Of a stretch of DNA of 64,000 nucleotides, positions 9,459-19,663 are shown piece after piece. A program made the translations under genes and the position numbers. Origin of the DNA: Sphingomonas rubra (GTDB taxonomy: Bacteria > Pseudomonadota > Alphaproteobacteria > Sphingomonadales > Sphingomonadaceae); the NCBI RefSeq assembly GCF_900115745.1, contig NZ_FOXP01000003.1, positions 131,501-195,500 of the forward strand. Reading direction: 5' to 3'. Positions within the stretch are counted from its first letter, which is position 1. Each line of letters begins with the position of its first letter. Under the pieces are notes generated by a model. The model was not told where the DNA came from, did no database searches, and saw only the letters and a program-made list of their open reading frames with translations.

Positions 9459-9484
9459 GGCCTTCCGGTCGAAGCTGGAAGGCC
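9459..9484. terminator. hairpin between convergent genes
   Basis: A perfect 8-bp stem, GGCCTTCC / GGAAGGCC, with a 10-nt loop lies between the stop of the rightward small ORF and the stop of the leftward hydrolase-MRJP frame. It probably serves both directions. No long T-tract is present. Confidence 0.6.
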
Positions 9485-9493
9485 GCGCGCCGA

Positions 9494-10618
9494 TCACTTC
9501 ACCGGGGGAAACGAGAACAGCTGCGTCCTGATCGACGGCGGCGCCCCCGGCGTGAACCAGTTGGTGTCCTGGATATGGCTGGCGGTGACGTACATCGTCC
9601 CGTCCTTCGCTTCGGAGAAGGTGTCCGGCCAGCGCAGCCGCCGGTCGGTCAGCACCGTCTCCACGGTCGCGCCGTTCAGCCGCTTGATCGAATAATCGGT
9701 GGGCGAGGTCAGGTAGAGCACGCCGGCCCTGCTCATCCACAAACCGTCGGCGACGTGGGTCTGCGTCACCGTCCGCACCGCCGCGGCGCGATCCGCCTCG
9801 CTCACCTCAGGCCGCAGCTTGGCGGTGTCGATCGAGTAGAGCGTCTTGCCCGTCAGCGCCTGGTAATAGAGCGTCTTGCCGTCGTTCGAGATCGCGATCC
9901 CGTCCGCGGCGAAGGCGGGCTGGCGGCCGTCGGGGCGAACCAGCGGCTTGCCGTCGAGCGTCACCTGCACCGTCTTGTCGATCTGGGTCGAGGCATGGCC
10001 GTCCAGCGCGCGGAACCCGCGGCCGCTCTCCAGGTCGACCACGATGATCGCGCCGCGCGTACCCGAGTCGGTGATGTAACCGGTCTTGCCGTCGGGCGAG
10101 AAGCGGATGTCGTTCAGGTACGTCCCCTGCAGCGCGACGTCGCCCGGCACCGCGATCACCTTGGTCACGCGATTGCTGGCCAGGTCGATGCGGACCAGCT
10201 TGGGCGCGCCCTCCAAGATCTTCTCGTTGCCCGGCGCGCCGGGGTCGAGCACCCACAGATTGCCGTGGCCGTCCGGCACGATCGATTGCACGCAGACGAA
10301 ATACTCGCCCACCGGCAGCTCGTTGGCGCGCGCGTTGCGCCAGCTGTTCCACTTGGCGTCCGGGTAGGGCGTCAGGCTACCGTCCCTGCTCACCTCGGCG
10401 ACGGAGATCGGTGCGTCGTCGGTCCAGCGCGGGAAGTTGACGAAGCGGCGGCCGTCCTCCGTCACCGCCACGCCCGTCGCCTGATGGTCGAACTGCGCGA
10501 CCTGTGTCAGCTGGCTGCTGCGTCCCGGTCCTCCTTGGGCCTGCGCGACGCCGACCGCGGCGACGGCGATCAGCCCAGCGGCGGCGATGCCGGCGAGAAG
10601 GGGGGTGGCTTTCTTCAT
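9494..10618 (-). CDS. secreted major royal jelly / yellow family protein (internal start)
   Basis: 374 residues if started at the internal ATG 10618, which has a GGAG ribosome site 7 nt upstream and opens a signal peptide (MKKATPLLAGIAAAGLIAVA, then AVGVAQAQ). The mature part matches the MRJP/yellow beta-propeller family: FVNFPRWTDDAP near the start, LNDIRFSPDGKTGYITDSG in the middle and ADGLWMSRAGVLYLTSP near the end. Bacterial members are periplasmic and mostly of unknown activity; the fold is shared with SMP-30-like lactonases. The separate ribosome site and signal peptide argue that this protein is made on its own, whatever happens to the upstream frame. Confidence 0.8.
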   Translation of the reverse strand: MKKATPLLAGIAAAGLIAVAAVGVAQAQGGPGRSSQLTQVAQFDHQATGVAVTEDGRRFVNFPRWTDDAPISVAEVSRDGSLTPYPDAKWNSWRNARANELPVGEYFVCVQSIVPDGHGNLWVLDPGAPGNEKILEGAPKLVRIDLASNRVTKVIAVPGDVALQGTYLNDIRFSPDGKTGYITDSGTRGAIIVVDLESGRGFRALDGHASTQIDKTVQVTLDGKPLVRPDGRQPAFAADGIAISNDGKTLYYQALTGKTLYSIDTAKLRPEVSEADRAAAVRTVTQTHVADGLWMSRAGVLYLTSPTDYSIKRLNGATVETVLTDRRLRWPDTFSEAKDGTMYVTASHIQDTNWFTPGAPPSIRTQLFSFPPVK

Positions 10619-11524
10619 GAACAGGCTCCGGTCATGGTGGTCGGACAGGGTGGCGGGATCGCCGGTGAACAGGGTCAGCAGGTGGCGCACCACCGCGTCG
10701 GAATTCTCGCGCTGCGGGAAATGGCCGACGCCGCTCAGGTGGATCATCGCGAACGGGCCGGTGAACTTGCCCGGCACCTGCGCGGCGGCGGAGGGCAGGT
10801 TGACCCCGTCGGCGTCGCCCTGGACGTACATCATCGGCAGCGACAGCGTTTGCGTCGCCTTCACATTCTCCTCCAGCCAGCGGCTGCGCGGGTCGGACTC
10901 CGCCTCGTCCCAGCGCGCACGGTAGCTGTGCAGCGTCACATCCACCCAGTCGGGGTTCTCGAACGACCGCGCCACGCGTGCGAAGGTCTGCTCGTCGAAC
11001 CAACCCGGCGGCGACCAATTGGTCCAGTGGAGGTGCGCGAACCCCTTCCGGTCGTCACGCACCGCCTGCGCGCCGCGCGCGGTCGCCATGAACCAGTGAT
11101 ACCATTGCCGCTGAGCCTGCTCGAACGGCGGCGTCGGCATGCCGCCGAGCCGTGGCGGCGTCGACAGCATCGCCATCCGCTCCACCCGCTCGGGCCAGCC
11201 GACCGCCAGCGCCTCGGCCGCGTTCGAGCCCCAGTCATGGCCCGCCACCATGAAGCGATCGATGCCGAGCGCGTCCATCAGCGCGATCGCGTCCAGCGCC
11301 AGCACCGCGCTGTTGCCGGTGCGCGGCTCCTCCGCCGAGACGAAGCGGGTATTCCCGAATCCACGCAACGTCGGCACGATCACGCGAAAGCCCGCATCCG
11401 CCAACACGGGCGCCACCTCGTCCCAGGTCGAGGCGTCGTCGGGCCAGCCGTGCAGCAGCAGCACGGCCTGCCCGACCGGCGGGCCGAACTCGGCATAGTC
11501 GATCAGCAGATGGTCGGTGGTCAT
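9494..11524 (-). CDS. alpha/beta hydrolase reading through into an MRJP/yellow-type protein
   Basis: 676 residues as one open frame from the ATG at 11524 (MTTDHLLIDY); an ATG at 11533 and a TTG at 11569 are also in frame. Residues about 1-300 are an alpha/beta hydrolase of the epoxide-hydrolase/haloalkane-dehalogenase-like group: LLLHGWPDD oxyanion region, nucleophile Asp in GHDWGSNAA, acid Asp near VQGDADGVN, His in GVGHFPQRE. The hydrolase fold is complete near LLTLFTGDP, yet no stop follows. The frame continues through 11 residues into a full signal peptide and secreted protein (see the entry starting at 10618). A stop codon in another frame (TGA at 10634-10632) sits where the hydrolase would be expected to end, so a 1-nt frameshift may have joined two genes. 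Confidence 0.7.
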   Translation of the reverse strand: MTTDHLLIDYAEFGPPVGQAVLLLHGWPDDASTWDEVAPVLADAGFRVIVPTLRGFGNTRFVSAEEPRTGNSAVLALDAIALMDALGIDRFMVAGHDWGSNAAEALAVGWPERVERMAMLSTPPRLGGMPTPPFEQAQRQWYHWFMATARGAQAVRDDRKGFAHLHWTNWSPPGWFDEQTFARVARSFENPDWVDVTLHSYRARWDEAESDPRSRWLEENVKATQTLSLPMMYVQGDADGVNLPSAAAQVPGKFTGPFAMIHLSGVGHFPQRENSDAVVRHLLTLFTGDPATLSDHHDRSLFMKKATPLLAGIAAAGLIAVAAVGVAQAQGGPGRSSQLTQVAQFDHQATGVAVTEDGRRFVNFPRWTDDAPISVAEVSRDGSLTPYPDAKWNSWRNARANELPVGEYFVCVQSIVPDGHGNLWVLDPGAPGNEKILEGAPKLVRIDLASNRVTKVIAVPGDVALQGTYLNDIRFSPDGKTGYITDSGTRGAIIVVDLESGRGFRALDGHASTQIDKTVQVTLDGKPLVRPDGRQPAFAADGIAISNDGKTLYYQALTGKTLYSIDTAKLRPEVSEADRAAAVRTVTQTHVADGLWMSRAGVLYLTSPTDYSIKRLNGATVETVLTDRRLRWPDTFSEAKDGTMYVTASHIQDTNWFTPGAPPSIRTQLFSFPPVK

Positions 11525-11584
11525 TATCGGCATGCAACCCGAACACGCACGGGTACGCTGCCGTTCCAACAGCTTAGCGGGGCA

Positions 11585-11863
11585 TTACCGCGTCGGCCGC
11601 TTCTCGAAGCCGCGAAGCGGCTCCACCGACGTTTCCTCCGACACCGCTACGTCGGCGACGCGCGCGGCGGGCGATCCCTCCGCCGCCTTGGCGATCATCG
11701 CCTCGACCATCTCGGCCGCTCCCTCGACCACCGCCTCGACCGATCCGTCGGCGCGGTTGCGGACCCAGCCGTCGAGGCCGAGCGAACGTGCCTCGCCGAC
11801 GAACCAGTCGCGGTAGAAGACGTTCTGGACACGGCCGGTCACGACCAGACGGCGACGGATCAT
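11585..11863 (-). CDS. acyP: acylphosphatase
   Basis: 92 residues. The signature GRVQNVFYRDW (phosphate-binding loop with the catalytic Arg) and GWVRNRADGSVEAVVEG (with the catalytic Asn) are both present. It hydrolyses the carboxyl-phosphate bond of acyl phosphates in the cytoplasm. Its ATG overlaps the stop of the upstream ATPase by 4 nt (ATGA), so it is the last gene of a PhyH-ATPase-acylphosphatase unit. Confidence 0.92.
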   Translation of the reverse strand: MIRRRLVVTGRVQNVFYRDWFVGEARSLGLDGWVRNRADGSVEAVVEGAAEMVEAMIAKAAEGSPAARVADVAVSEETSVEPLRGFEKRPTR

Positions 11864-12408
11864 GCGGGTTCCTTCAGATGGCGGATGACGAAGGCGACCC
11901 GCTCCGCCACCGGCACGCGAGGCAATTCGACGAGCTCATACCCGCAGGCCGCATAGGTTTCGCGCATGATCGCTTCCGTCCGCTCGGCCAGCGTCGGCGG
12001 CTGGCGACGCTCGGCGTCGTGGCGGTAGATGTCGGCCCAGAACGGCGCCAGGAACACGCGCCGGTTGTAGCGATACGCCTCCGCCGCCGCCGCCATGTCG
12101 CGAGGAACGGTGAGGCCGGACACGCGCAGGAAGCCGATCACGTCGGGCACGCCCCGGTCGAGCACCACCGCGGCGCCGCGCGCGAGCGCGCCGACATGCG
12201 CCGCGATCTCGCCCTCGATCATCAGCCTGGCGAAGGCGCGCTCGTCACCCCAGGGCAACGCGTCGCCCCCGACGGCGATCTGCTCGCGGATGATGCGCCG
12301 CCCCACCTCCGGGCTCGTCGCCACCCCCGCCGCGGTGAGCGCGTCGATCAGCGTGGTTTTGCCCGATCCCGGACCACCGGTGACGATGTGGAGGCGATCA
12401 GCCGGCAT
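11860..12408 (-). CDS. AAA-type P-loop ATPase/kinase (AAA_28-like)
   Basis: 182 residues, a single small P-loop domain. The Walker A is GGPGSGKTT at residues 10-18. The segment AAVVLDRGVPDVIGFL is a Walker B-like strand with a kinase-style DRG motif. The short length and YAACGYELVELPR-VPVAERVAF end resemble stand-alone AAA_28 ATPases, whose substrate is usually unknown; a nucleoside/nucleotide kinase role is possible. It starts 1 nt after the stop of the PhyH gene and overlaps acyP by 4 nt. Confidence 0.8.
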   Translation of the reverse strand: MPADRLHIVTGGPGSGKTTLIDALTAAGVATSPEVGRRIIREQIAVGGDALPWGDERAFARLMIEGEIAAHVGALARGAAVVLDRGVPDVIGFLRVSGLTVPRDMAAAAEAYRYNRRVFLAPFWADIYRHDAERRQPPTLAERTEAIMRETYAACGYELVELPRVPVAERVAFVIRHLKEPA

Positions 12409-12409
12409 G

Positions 12410-13078
12410 TCAGATACCGTACCAAACAAGTGGATCTGGAAGCTGTGTCGCGGAAAAATCCACCTGGAGGACGCGGCGATGGGCATGGCCGGATGCTGCT
12501 GCGGACGCGTGCAGGATCGGTGTGGCATAACACCAGATGTCCCCGCGAACCGCGCAGCACATCGCCACGCCGCATCGCGCAACCGTGGCATCCACATCCG
12601 CTTCAGCGATGCGTCCCAGCCGGTGCGATCCCCGTGCGACAAGCAGCGGAGCATTGTCAGGCGGCACGTCGTCCAAATGGATACGCAACGTCACCATCCC
12701 TTCGATCAGCGCGAAGGGCGGTTCCACGTGGGGGATGCCCGCCTTTACCGACCAAGGCGAGAAGCCGTCGATCTCGTGACGAGCCTGAACAGCGATCGTG
12801 CGGTCCTGATGCCAGCCGAGCGCCCAATTCGTTGTTGGCGACTTATCAAATAGGATGGCCCGCACCGGCCTTGCCGAGCTGCCTAAGTGGGCGGCAGCGA
12901 CACTACCGATCGCCGTGTCGTGCTTCAGCAGGGCGGCCAAGCCGGTGATACCGGCTAACCTGATACCTGCCCGGTCTCGCGAACAAGTGGTGAGTACCTG
13001 CTCCAGCTTACCCAGCAACGATGCCGCGCGACGATGATGAAGCGCCGCGCCATCTTGATCGTAATTCAGCGTTGGCAT
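12410..13078 (-). CDS. phytanoyl-CoA dioxygenase (PhyH) family protein
   Basis: 222 residues from the ATG at 13078; a GTG at 13135 would add 19 residues of arginine-rich sequence that looks less protein-like. The Fe(II)/2-oxoglutarate core is visible: [10 protein letters not shown] (His and Asp of the facial triad), the [16 protein letters not shown] strand pair, GSHRLG and a distal [16 protein letters not shown] segment supplying the last His and the 2-oxoglutarate Arg. It probably hydroxylates a small molecule; the substrate is unknown. Codon use is less GC-biased than in neighbours, hinting at acquisition. It is the first gene of the unit with the ATPase and acyP. Confidence 0.85.
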   Translation of the reverse strand: MPTLNYDQDGAALHHRRAASLLGKLEQVLTTCSRDRAGIRLAGITGLAALLKHDTAIGSVAAAHLGSSARPVRAILFDKSPTTNWALGWHQDRTIAVQARHEIDGFSPWSVKAGIPHVEPPFALIEGMVTLRIHLDDVPPDNAPLLVARGSHRLGRIAEADVDATVARCGVAMCCAVRGDIWCYATPILHASAAASGHAHRRVLQVDFSATQLPDPLVWYGI

Positions 13079-13136
13079 CCGCGTGCTGTGACGAAGGCCG
13101 GCCTCGCGGATGGAGCGTCGCTGCTCTTGCTCCACC

Positions 13137-13160
13137 GGCGTGCAGCCTGCGCTGCACGCC
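13137..13160. terminator. hairpin downstream of etfA
   Basis: A perfect 9-bp stem, GGCGTGCAG / CTGCACGCC, with a 6-nt loop starts 10 nt after the etfA stop on the minus strand. It probably ends the etfBA transcript. There is no clear T-run after it. Confidence 0.55.
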
Positions 13161-13170
13161 TTCCGCGGGC

Positions 13171-14100
13171 TTACAGCTTCTCCGTCAGTTCCGGCACGAC
13201 CTTGAACAGATCGCCCACCAGCCCGAGGTCGGCGACCTGGAAGATCGGCGCGTCCTCGTCCTTGTTGATCGCGATGATCGTCTTGGAGTCCTTCATGCCG
13301 GCGAGATGCTGGATGGCGCCGGAGATGCCCACCGCGACGTAGATTTCCGGCGCGACGATCTTGCCCGTCTGCCCGACCTGATAATCGTTGGGCGCGTACC
13401 CTGCGTCCACCGCCGCGCGGCTGGCACCGACGCCTGCGCCGAGCTTATCGGCGAGCGGATCGATCAACGCGTGGAACTGCTCCGACGAGCCGAGCGCGCG
13501 ACCGCCGGAGACGATGATCTTGGCGCTGGTCAGCTCGGGACGCGCGTTGGCCGCGATCTCGGAGCCGGCAAAGGTCGACAAACCCTTGTCGCCAGTGGAA
13601 TCTACCGCCTCGACCGTGCCGCTTCCACCCTCGGCCGCCGCCTTGTCGAAGGCGGTGCCGCGCACGGTGATGACCAGCTTCTTGTCCGACGTCTGCACCG
13701 TCGCGATCGCGTTGCCGGCGTAGATCGGCCGGGTGAAGCTGTCCGGCCCCTCGACCGACAGGATGTCGCTGATCTGCATCACGTCGAGCAGCGCGGCGAC
13801 GCGCGGCGCGATGTTCTTGCCCGTCGTCGTCGCAGGCGCGACGAACGCGTCGTGGTGCCCCATCAGCTCGACGACGAGCGGCGCGACGTTCTCGGCCAGC
13901 GCGTGCGCGTAAGCCGCGTCGTCGGCGACGTGGACCTTGCCCACGCCCGCGATCTTCGCCGCCGCCTCGGCGACGCCGCCGACACCCTCGCCCGCGACCA
14001 GCAGGTGGACCTCGCCCAGCTTCGCCGCGGCGGTCACCGCGGACAGCGTGGCGTCCTTCACGCTCGAGCCGTCATGCTCGACCCAGACCAGCGTCTTCAC
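13171..14100 (-). CDS. etfA: electron transfer flavoprotein subunit alpha
   Basis: 309 residues, normal length for the family. The C-terminal FAD-binding domain is intact: [32 protein letters not shown] and [19 protein letters not shown]. Together with EtfB it carries electrons from acyl-CoA and other dehydrogenases to ETF-ubiquinone oxidoreductase. Its ATG overlaps the etfB stop by 4 nt. Confidence 0.97.
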   Translation of the reverse strand: MKTLVWVEHDGSSVKDATLSAVTAAAKLGEVHLLVAGEGVGGVAEAAAKIAGVGKVHVADDAAYAHALAENVAPLVVELMGHHDAFVAPATTTGKNIAPRVAALLDVMQISDILSVEGPDSFTRPIYAGNAIATVQTSDKKLVITVRGTAFDKAAAEGGSGTVEAVDSTGDKGLSTFAGSEIAANARPELTSAKIIVSGGRALGSSEQFHALIDPLADKLGAGVGASRAAVDAGYAPNDYQVGQTGKIVAPEIYVAVGISGAIQHLAGMKDSKTIIAINKDEDAPIFQVADLGLVGDLFKVVPELTEKL

Positions 14101-14846
14101 TTGGCGATCCCCATGGCTGACAGCTTCATGACCAGTTCGTCGACGTCGGCGACCTTGATGCCGGCCGAGCGCTTGCCCGGCTCGACCACCTTCAGCGTCG
14201 TGTGACGCGGGCTGACGTCGACGCCGAAGTCGGCCGCGGTCTTGGTCGCCATCGGCTTCGACTTGGCCTTCATGATGTTGGGCAGCGACGCATAGCGCGG
14301 CTCGTTGAGCCGCAGGTCGGTCGTCACGATCGCCGGCAGCTTCAGCGCGTCCGTCTCCAGCCCGCCGTCGACCTCGCGCGTGATCGTCGCAGTACCATCC
14401 GCGATCTCGACCTTGGACGCGAACGTCCCCTGCCCCCAGCCGAGCAGCCCGGCGAGCATCTGGCCCGTCTGGTTGTTGTCGTCGTCGATCGCCTGCTTGC
14501 CGAGGATCACGACGTCGGGCTTCTCCTCCTCGACGATCTTGGCGAGCAGCTTGGCGACGCCCAGCGGTTCCACCTTGGTCTCGGAGGTGACGAGGATGCC
14601 GCGATCGGCGCCCATCGCCAGCGCGGTGCGGATCGTCTCGGCCGCCTTGGGCTCGCCAATCGACACCACGACGATCTCGGTCACGCCGGCGCGCTCCTTC
14701 AAGCGGATCGCCTCCTCGACCGCGATCTCGTCGAACGGGTTCATCGACATCTTGACGTTGGCCAGGTCGACGCCCGACCCGTCCGCCTTCACTCTAGGCT
14801 TCACGTTGTAGTCAAGCACGCGCTTGACGGGGACCAGCACCTTCAT
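14097..14846 (-). CDS. etfB: electron transfer flavoprotein subunit beta
   Basis: 249 residues. The N-terminus ([20 protein letters not shown]), the [19 protein letters not shown] segment and the AMP-binding loop [20 protein letters not shown] are typical of EtfB. It is the first gene of the etfBA pair. The 5' region up to the hairpin at 14973 should hold its promoter. Confidence 0.97.
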   Translation of the reverse strand: MKVLVPVKRVLDYNVKPRVKADGSGVDLANVKMSMNPFDEIAVEEAIRLKERAGVTEIVVVSIGEPKAAETIRTALAMGADRGILVTSETKVEPLGVAKLLAKIVEEEKPDVVILGKQAIDDDNNQTGQMLAGLLGWGQGTFASKVEIADGTATITREVDGGLETDALKLPAIVTTDLRLNEPRYASLPNIMKAKSKPMATKTAADFGVDVSPRHTTLKVVEPGKRSAGIKVADVDELVMKLSAMGIAK

Positions 14847-14972
14847 CGGGGCTCCTCTCGAAATGTCGGACGGCCGTTTATGCCCGCCGTGTAAGCCGTC
14901 TCACGACCTTTTCGCAAGTGCGGTATGGTCGCGCGCCGGTGCCGTAGCGGCAATGTCATCGCCATAACGAAG

Positions 14973-15002
14973 AAGGGCCCGGACGTTTCCGTCCGAGCCC
15001 TT
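14973..15002. terminator. hairpin after the sucC / coiled-coil unit
   Basis: A 12-pair stem, AAGGGC-c-CGGAC with GTCCG-a-GCCCTT, has one internal mismatch and a short TTTC-type loop, and is flanked by TTC-rich sequence. It lies 23 nt beyond the leftward coiled-coil ORF, so it most likely terminates that transcript. Confidence 0.65.
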
Positions 15003-15025
15003 TCTTGCAACAACTCAACCCCGCA

Positions 15026-15280
15026 TCAGATCCGCGACGAACCATCGGTCAATTCCAGGCGCCGCTCGATCCGGTCGAGACGATCGCTCATGTGATCGAT
15101 CGCCACCTGCTGCTGCGCATCGGCGGCGGAGAAGTGCGCGAGGTGCTGTACGATCGCCGACTGGCCGCCTTCCAGATTGGCGAGGCGGCCGGTGTGCTCG
15201 TTCAACTTCCGCTCGATGCGATCGAGCGTCGCCTGAAAGCGCTTCAAATGCTCCAGCATCAGGTTCTCGACCTCGGCCAT
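15026..15280 (-). CDS. hypothetical coiled-coil protein
   Basis: 84 residues. Almost the whole length is heptad-like ([20 protein letters not shown] and [15 protein letters not shown]), with the duplicated phrase LDRIER(K/R)L, so it is a short dimeric or trimeric coiled coil. It begins 22 nt after sucC on the same strand and is probably cotranscribed. No function was recognised; a structural or tethering role is only a guess. Confidence 0.65.
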   Translation of the reverse strand: MAEVENLMLEHLKRFQATLDRIERKLNEHTGRLANLEGGQSAIVQHLAHFSAADAQQQVAIDHMSDRLDRIERRLELTDGSSRI

Positions 15281-15302
15281 GCCTCGCCCTCCGTCGCGGA
15301 TG

Positions 15303-16502
<1,200 letters not shown>

Positions 16503-16584
16503 GGGGAGCACCTTTTCCGCGAGAGGTTTGCGGCCGCGTAAAGCACAGGGGGCTCCCCGAATCCAGTGCGGCCGGGCCACGGCC

Positions 16585-17163
16585 TCAGTTCCGCTTCTCG
16601 CCCGACGGTTGCGCGAGCGGTGCGGCTCGGCGGAAGAGAATGGCTGCGAAGGCGAAGGCCGCGGCCGGCACGATGTGGAAGGCGATGGTGCCGGGCGCGT
16701 AACCGGGTGCCGCGGCCGCGGTCGCGAACACCGCTGCGACAAGCATGGCGACCGCCGCCACGCCCGCGCCACGTTCCAGGGCGACCGCACGAAAACGTCC
16801 GATCGCCGCGATCAGCAACGCGACCATGACGATGGCGTAGTAGGCGATATTGGCGGGATCGTCCTCCGCGCCGATGATGCCGACGGCGGCGTTGATCCAG
16901 ATCAGCGCGAAGCAGGTCAGGGCGAGGATCACGGCACCCTGGCGCTGGGCACGCGAGACCTGCGGGCGGAACGCGAACTCGATGGTGAGGCCGACCGCGC
17001 CGATCAGCACCGCCGCGAACGCGAAGTCGGCGGGGGTCCACGCGACCTCGCGGGTGACTTGCATCGCGGCGAGCGGCAACAGGACAAGAAGGCCCGCGAT
17101 CGACCAGCCGGTCACCCGCCACCAGTTGATCGCCGTCCGTGCCGCGAGCGCTTTCCTGTTCAT
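16585..17163 (-). CDS. six-span inner-membrane protein, function unknown
   Basis: 192 residues with six hydrophobic segments, e.g. [33 protein letters not shown] and [21 protein letters not shown] conserved-looking acidic loop [12 protein letters not shown] lies between spans 3 and 4. No family can be named. It is divergently paired, across only 77 bp, with the membrane-bound winged-helix protein, which is therefore a candidate regulator. Confidence 0.75.
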   Translation of the reverse strand: MNRKALAARTAINWWRVTGWSIAGLLVLLPLAAMQVTREVAWTPADFAFAAVLIGAVGLTIEFAFRPQVSRAQRQGAVILALTCFALIWINAAVGIIGAEDDPANIAYYAIVMVALLIAAIGRFRAVALERGAGVAAVAMLVAAVFATAAAAPGYAPGTIAFHIVPAAAFAFAAILFRRAAPLAQPSGEKRN

Positions 17164-17240
17164 CGATTTACCTCCATGTCTGAAGTGCTGGAGCGTGCCG
17201 GTACGGGCGGTGAAAGCCATGACGGGCGGGTGAGATCGAG

Positions 17241-18290
17241 ATGAAGAACGCATCGGAGGTGTGGCTTTTCGGCGATTTCGCGCTCGCGGCCGACCAGCGC
17301 GTGCTGCGTCGCGGCGGCGTGCCGGTGGCGCTCGGTGCCCGCTGCCTCGACGTGCTGATCCTGCTGGTCGCGGAGGCCGGCCGACTGGTCACCAAGGATC
17401 GTTTCCTGGCGGAGGTGTGGCGGGGCACGCCGGTGACGGACGAGGCGCTGACGCAGGCCATCAAGACGCTGCGACGCGAATTGGGCGACGATGCCGGCAT
17501 GCCTCGCTTCATCGAGACGGTGCCGCGCCACGGTTATCGCTTCACCGCGTCGGTGCGGCGCGAACGATCGGCCGTATCGGCCCCGACCGGCGCGCCCTCC
17601 TCGTGGCGACGGGTACTGGCGGAGGGCGGCGCGGGCACGCTCGGCGCCACCGTCGCGGGCGTGGTCGGCGGGATCGTGTTCGGCGCGGTCGGGGCATCGC
17701 AGAACCCCGGGGGATCGGCGGGCGCGTCGATCTTCCTGGTGCTCTGTTGGCTGACGATCGTCACCGCCATGGTGGGCGGGGCCGGCGTCAGCATCGGCAT
17801 CGCGACCGCCGGACTGGCCCGGTCACCGGTGTGGCGCGTCGCGGGCGGGGCGATTGGGGGACTGGTGGTGGGGGCCGTGGTCAAGGTCGTCGGCCTCGAC
17901 GCCTTTCACCTGCTGCTCGGCCGATCGCCCGGCGGCATTGCGGGAGGTGGCGAGGGGCTGCTGCTGGGGATGGGCGTCGGTCTGGGTAGCTGGGGAGCCG
18001 CGGCGCGGACGGGGGCGATGTCGTGGCAGCTCGGCCGCGTCGCGCTGTGCGGTGCGGCAGGCGGGATCGCGGTCGCAGCCATTGGCGGCCGCCTGATGGC
18101 CGGCAGCCTCGGGGCACTGGCGCAGGCGTTTCCGGCATCGCGTCTCGGCATCACACCGTTCGCGGCGCTCTCGATCGGAGGCGAGGGATGGGTCGCCGGC
18201 CTGGCCGTGGCCGGGCTGGAGGGGGCGCTGTTCGCGACCGGCATCGTCGGCGCGCTGATCCTCCATGCCTGCCGCACGGGCCAGACATAG
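17241..18290 (+). CDS. winged-helix (CadC/ToxR-type) DNA-binding protein with polytopic membrane domain
   Basis: 349 residues. Residues 1-105 are a Trans_reg_C winged helix: LALGARCLDVLILLVAEAG-type core, TDEALTQAIKTLRRELGDD recognition region and the PRFIETVPRHGYRF wing. After a short linker, residues about 125-345 hold six Gly/Ala-rich hydrophobic segments (GATVAGVVGGIVFGAVGA and similar). ToxR/CadC regulators usually have a single membrane span and a periplasmic domain; this one has a multi-span domain instead. It is divergent from a six-span membrane protein, a natural target. Confidence 0.85.
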   Translation: MKNASEVWLFGDFALAADQRVLRRGGVPVALGARCLDVLILLVAEAGRLVTKDRFLAEVWRGTPVTDEALTQAIKTLRRELGDDAGMPRFIETVPRHGYRFTASVRRERSAVSAPTGAPSSWRRVLAEGGAGTLGATVAGVVGGIVFGAVGASQNPGGSAGASIFLVLCWLTIVTAMVGGAGVSIGIATAGLARSPVWRVAGGAIGGLVVGAVVKVVGLDAFHLLLGRSPGGIAGGGEGLLLGMGVGLGSWGAAARTGAMSWQLGRVALCGAAGGIAVAAIGGRLMAGSLGALAQAFPASRLGITPFAALSIGGEGWVAGLAVAGLEGALFATGIVGALILHACRTGQT

Positions 18291-18523
18291 CGGCGCAGCG
18301 GGCATATCATCGCGCCCTGGTAGTGGCCGCTGTCCTACAACGCCCCACCCGACTATAATGGTCGACCGGATCGACTCCGCTCTTTCTCATCGCCGCATGA
18401 ATGGAAACGATCGGGCGTTCGCGTTTCCGTCTGGGGGTCAATCGAGTCAAGCGAATGGTCGTTGCGCTGCGTGCCAAACGAACATCACCGAACGATCAGC
18501 CGATCAGCCGTGCGAGGAGACGC

Positions 18524-18540
18524 CGGCGGCAAAGCCGCCG
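18524..18540. terminator. short GC hairpin in the prs 3' gap
   Basis: The 342-bp gap 18291-18632 separates convergent genes and holds no supported gene. Its only clear structure is CGGCGGC-AAA-GCCGCCG, a 7-bp stem with an AAA loop, about 93 nt beyond the prs stop. No T-run follows, so a terminator role is tentative. Confidence 0.35.
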
Positions 18541-18632
18541 TCGAACGGGCTCGCTCTGCGACCCGCCGGCCGGGCCGGGCGCTGCGCCGATGGCGCACCG
18601 GCACGGGCGTGGCCGCGCCTGCGCTCCGGCGA

Positions 18633-19568
18633 TCAGTCGAACAGCGAGCTGACGCTGGTCTCGTCGGCGATGCGCTTGATCGCCTCGCCCAGCAGCGGCG
18701 CGATCGGCAGGTGGCGGATCTTGCTCGTGGTACCGATCGCCTCGTGGTTGCCGATCGAATCGGTGATGACCAGCTCGCGCAGCGCCGACCCGTCGACCCG
18801 CGCCACCGCGCCGCCCGACAGCACGCCGTGGGTGACGTAGGCGACGACGTCCTCCGCCCCCGCCTCGCGCAGCGCGGCGGCCGCGTTGCACAGCGTGCCC
18901 GCCGAATCGACGATATCGTCGATCAGCACGCAGAAGCGGCCTTCCACGTCGCCGATGATGTTCATCACCTCCGACTCGCCCGCCCGCTCGCGCCGCTTGT
19001 CGACGATCGCCAGCGGCGCGTTGTCGAGCCGCTTGGACAGCGCCCGCGCGCGCACCACGCCGCCGACGTCGGGCGACACCACCGTCAGGTTGCGCGCCTT
19101 GAAGCGCGCGCGGATGTCCGCCGACATCACCGGCGCGGCGTAGAGATTGTCGGTGGGGATGTCGAAGAAGCCCTGGATCTGCCCGGCGTGCAGGTCCACC
19201 GACAGCACCCGGTCGGCGCCCGCCACGGTGATGAGGTTGGCGACCAGCTTGGCCGAGATCGGCGTGCGCGGCCCCGGCTTCCGGTCCTGCCGGGCGTACC
19301 CCATGTACGGCACCACCGCGGTGATCCGCTTCGCCGACGCGCGCTTCAGCGCGTCGATGATGATGAGCAGTTCCATCAGATTGTCGTTGGCCGGAAAGCC
19401 CGTGGACTGGAGCACGAACACGTCCTCGCCGCGCACGTTCTCCATGATCTCGACGAAGATCTCCTCGTCGGCGAAGCGGCGGACCAGCGCGTCGGTCAGC
19501 GGCAGCTCGCAATAAGCGGCGATCGCGCGGGCGAGCGGCAGGTTCGAGTTGCCGGTGATGAGCTTCAT
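18633..19568 (-). CDS. prs: ribose-phosphate pyrophosphokinase
   Basis: 311 residues from the ATG at 19568; a GTG three codons upstream is possible. Hallmarks: KLITGNSN at the start, [11 protein letters not shown], the ATP loop [25 protein letters not shown] and the PRPP signature [14 protein letters not shown]. It makes PRPP from ribose 5-phosphate and ATP for nucleotide, His and Trp synthesis. It stands alone, divergent from gltX. Confidence 0.97.
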   Translation of the reverse strand: MKLITGNSNLPLARAIAAYCELPLTDALVRRFADEEIFVEIMENVRGEDVFVLQSTGFPANDNLMELLIIIDALKRASAKRITAVVPYMGYARQDRKPGPRTPISAKLVANLITVAGADRVLSVDLHAGQIQGFFDIPTDNLYAAPVMSADIRARFKARNLTVVSPDVGGVVRARALSKRLDNAPLAIVDKRRERAGESEVMNIIGDVEGRFCVLIDDIVDSAGTLCNAAAALREAGAEDVVAYVTHGVLSGGAVARVDGSALRELVITDSIGNHEAIGTTSKIRHLPIAPLLGEAIKRIADETSVSSLFD

Positions 19569-19663
19569 GGTGGACACTCCCCTTTGCCGGGCGCCTTAAT
19601 CGCCGCGCCTGGGAAGCGGAAGAGGGTTGGCCGTCCCTTCGCGCCTCGCCTAGGGACGACGGC

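Noticed and set aside
9575..11956. 793-codon rightward frame over the hydrolase-MRJP region
   Set aside because: Antisense shadow, low-complexity His/Arg/Gly composition, and it spans several real leftward genes including acyP.
12410..13135. GTG start at 13135 for the PhyH gene
   Set aside because: It would add 19 Arg/Glu-rich residues not typical of the family and overlap the region next to the etfA hairpin; ATG 13078 is simpler.
18291..18632. Small gene in the gap after the winged-helix gene
   Set aside because: Short rightward frames (60-110 codons) have Arg-rich shadow-like composition, no ribosome site and no family.
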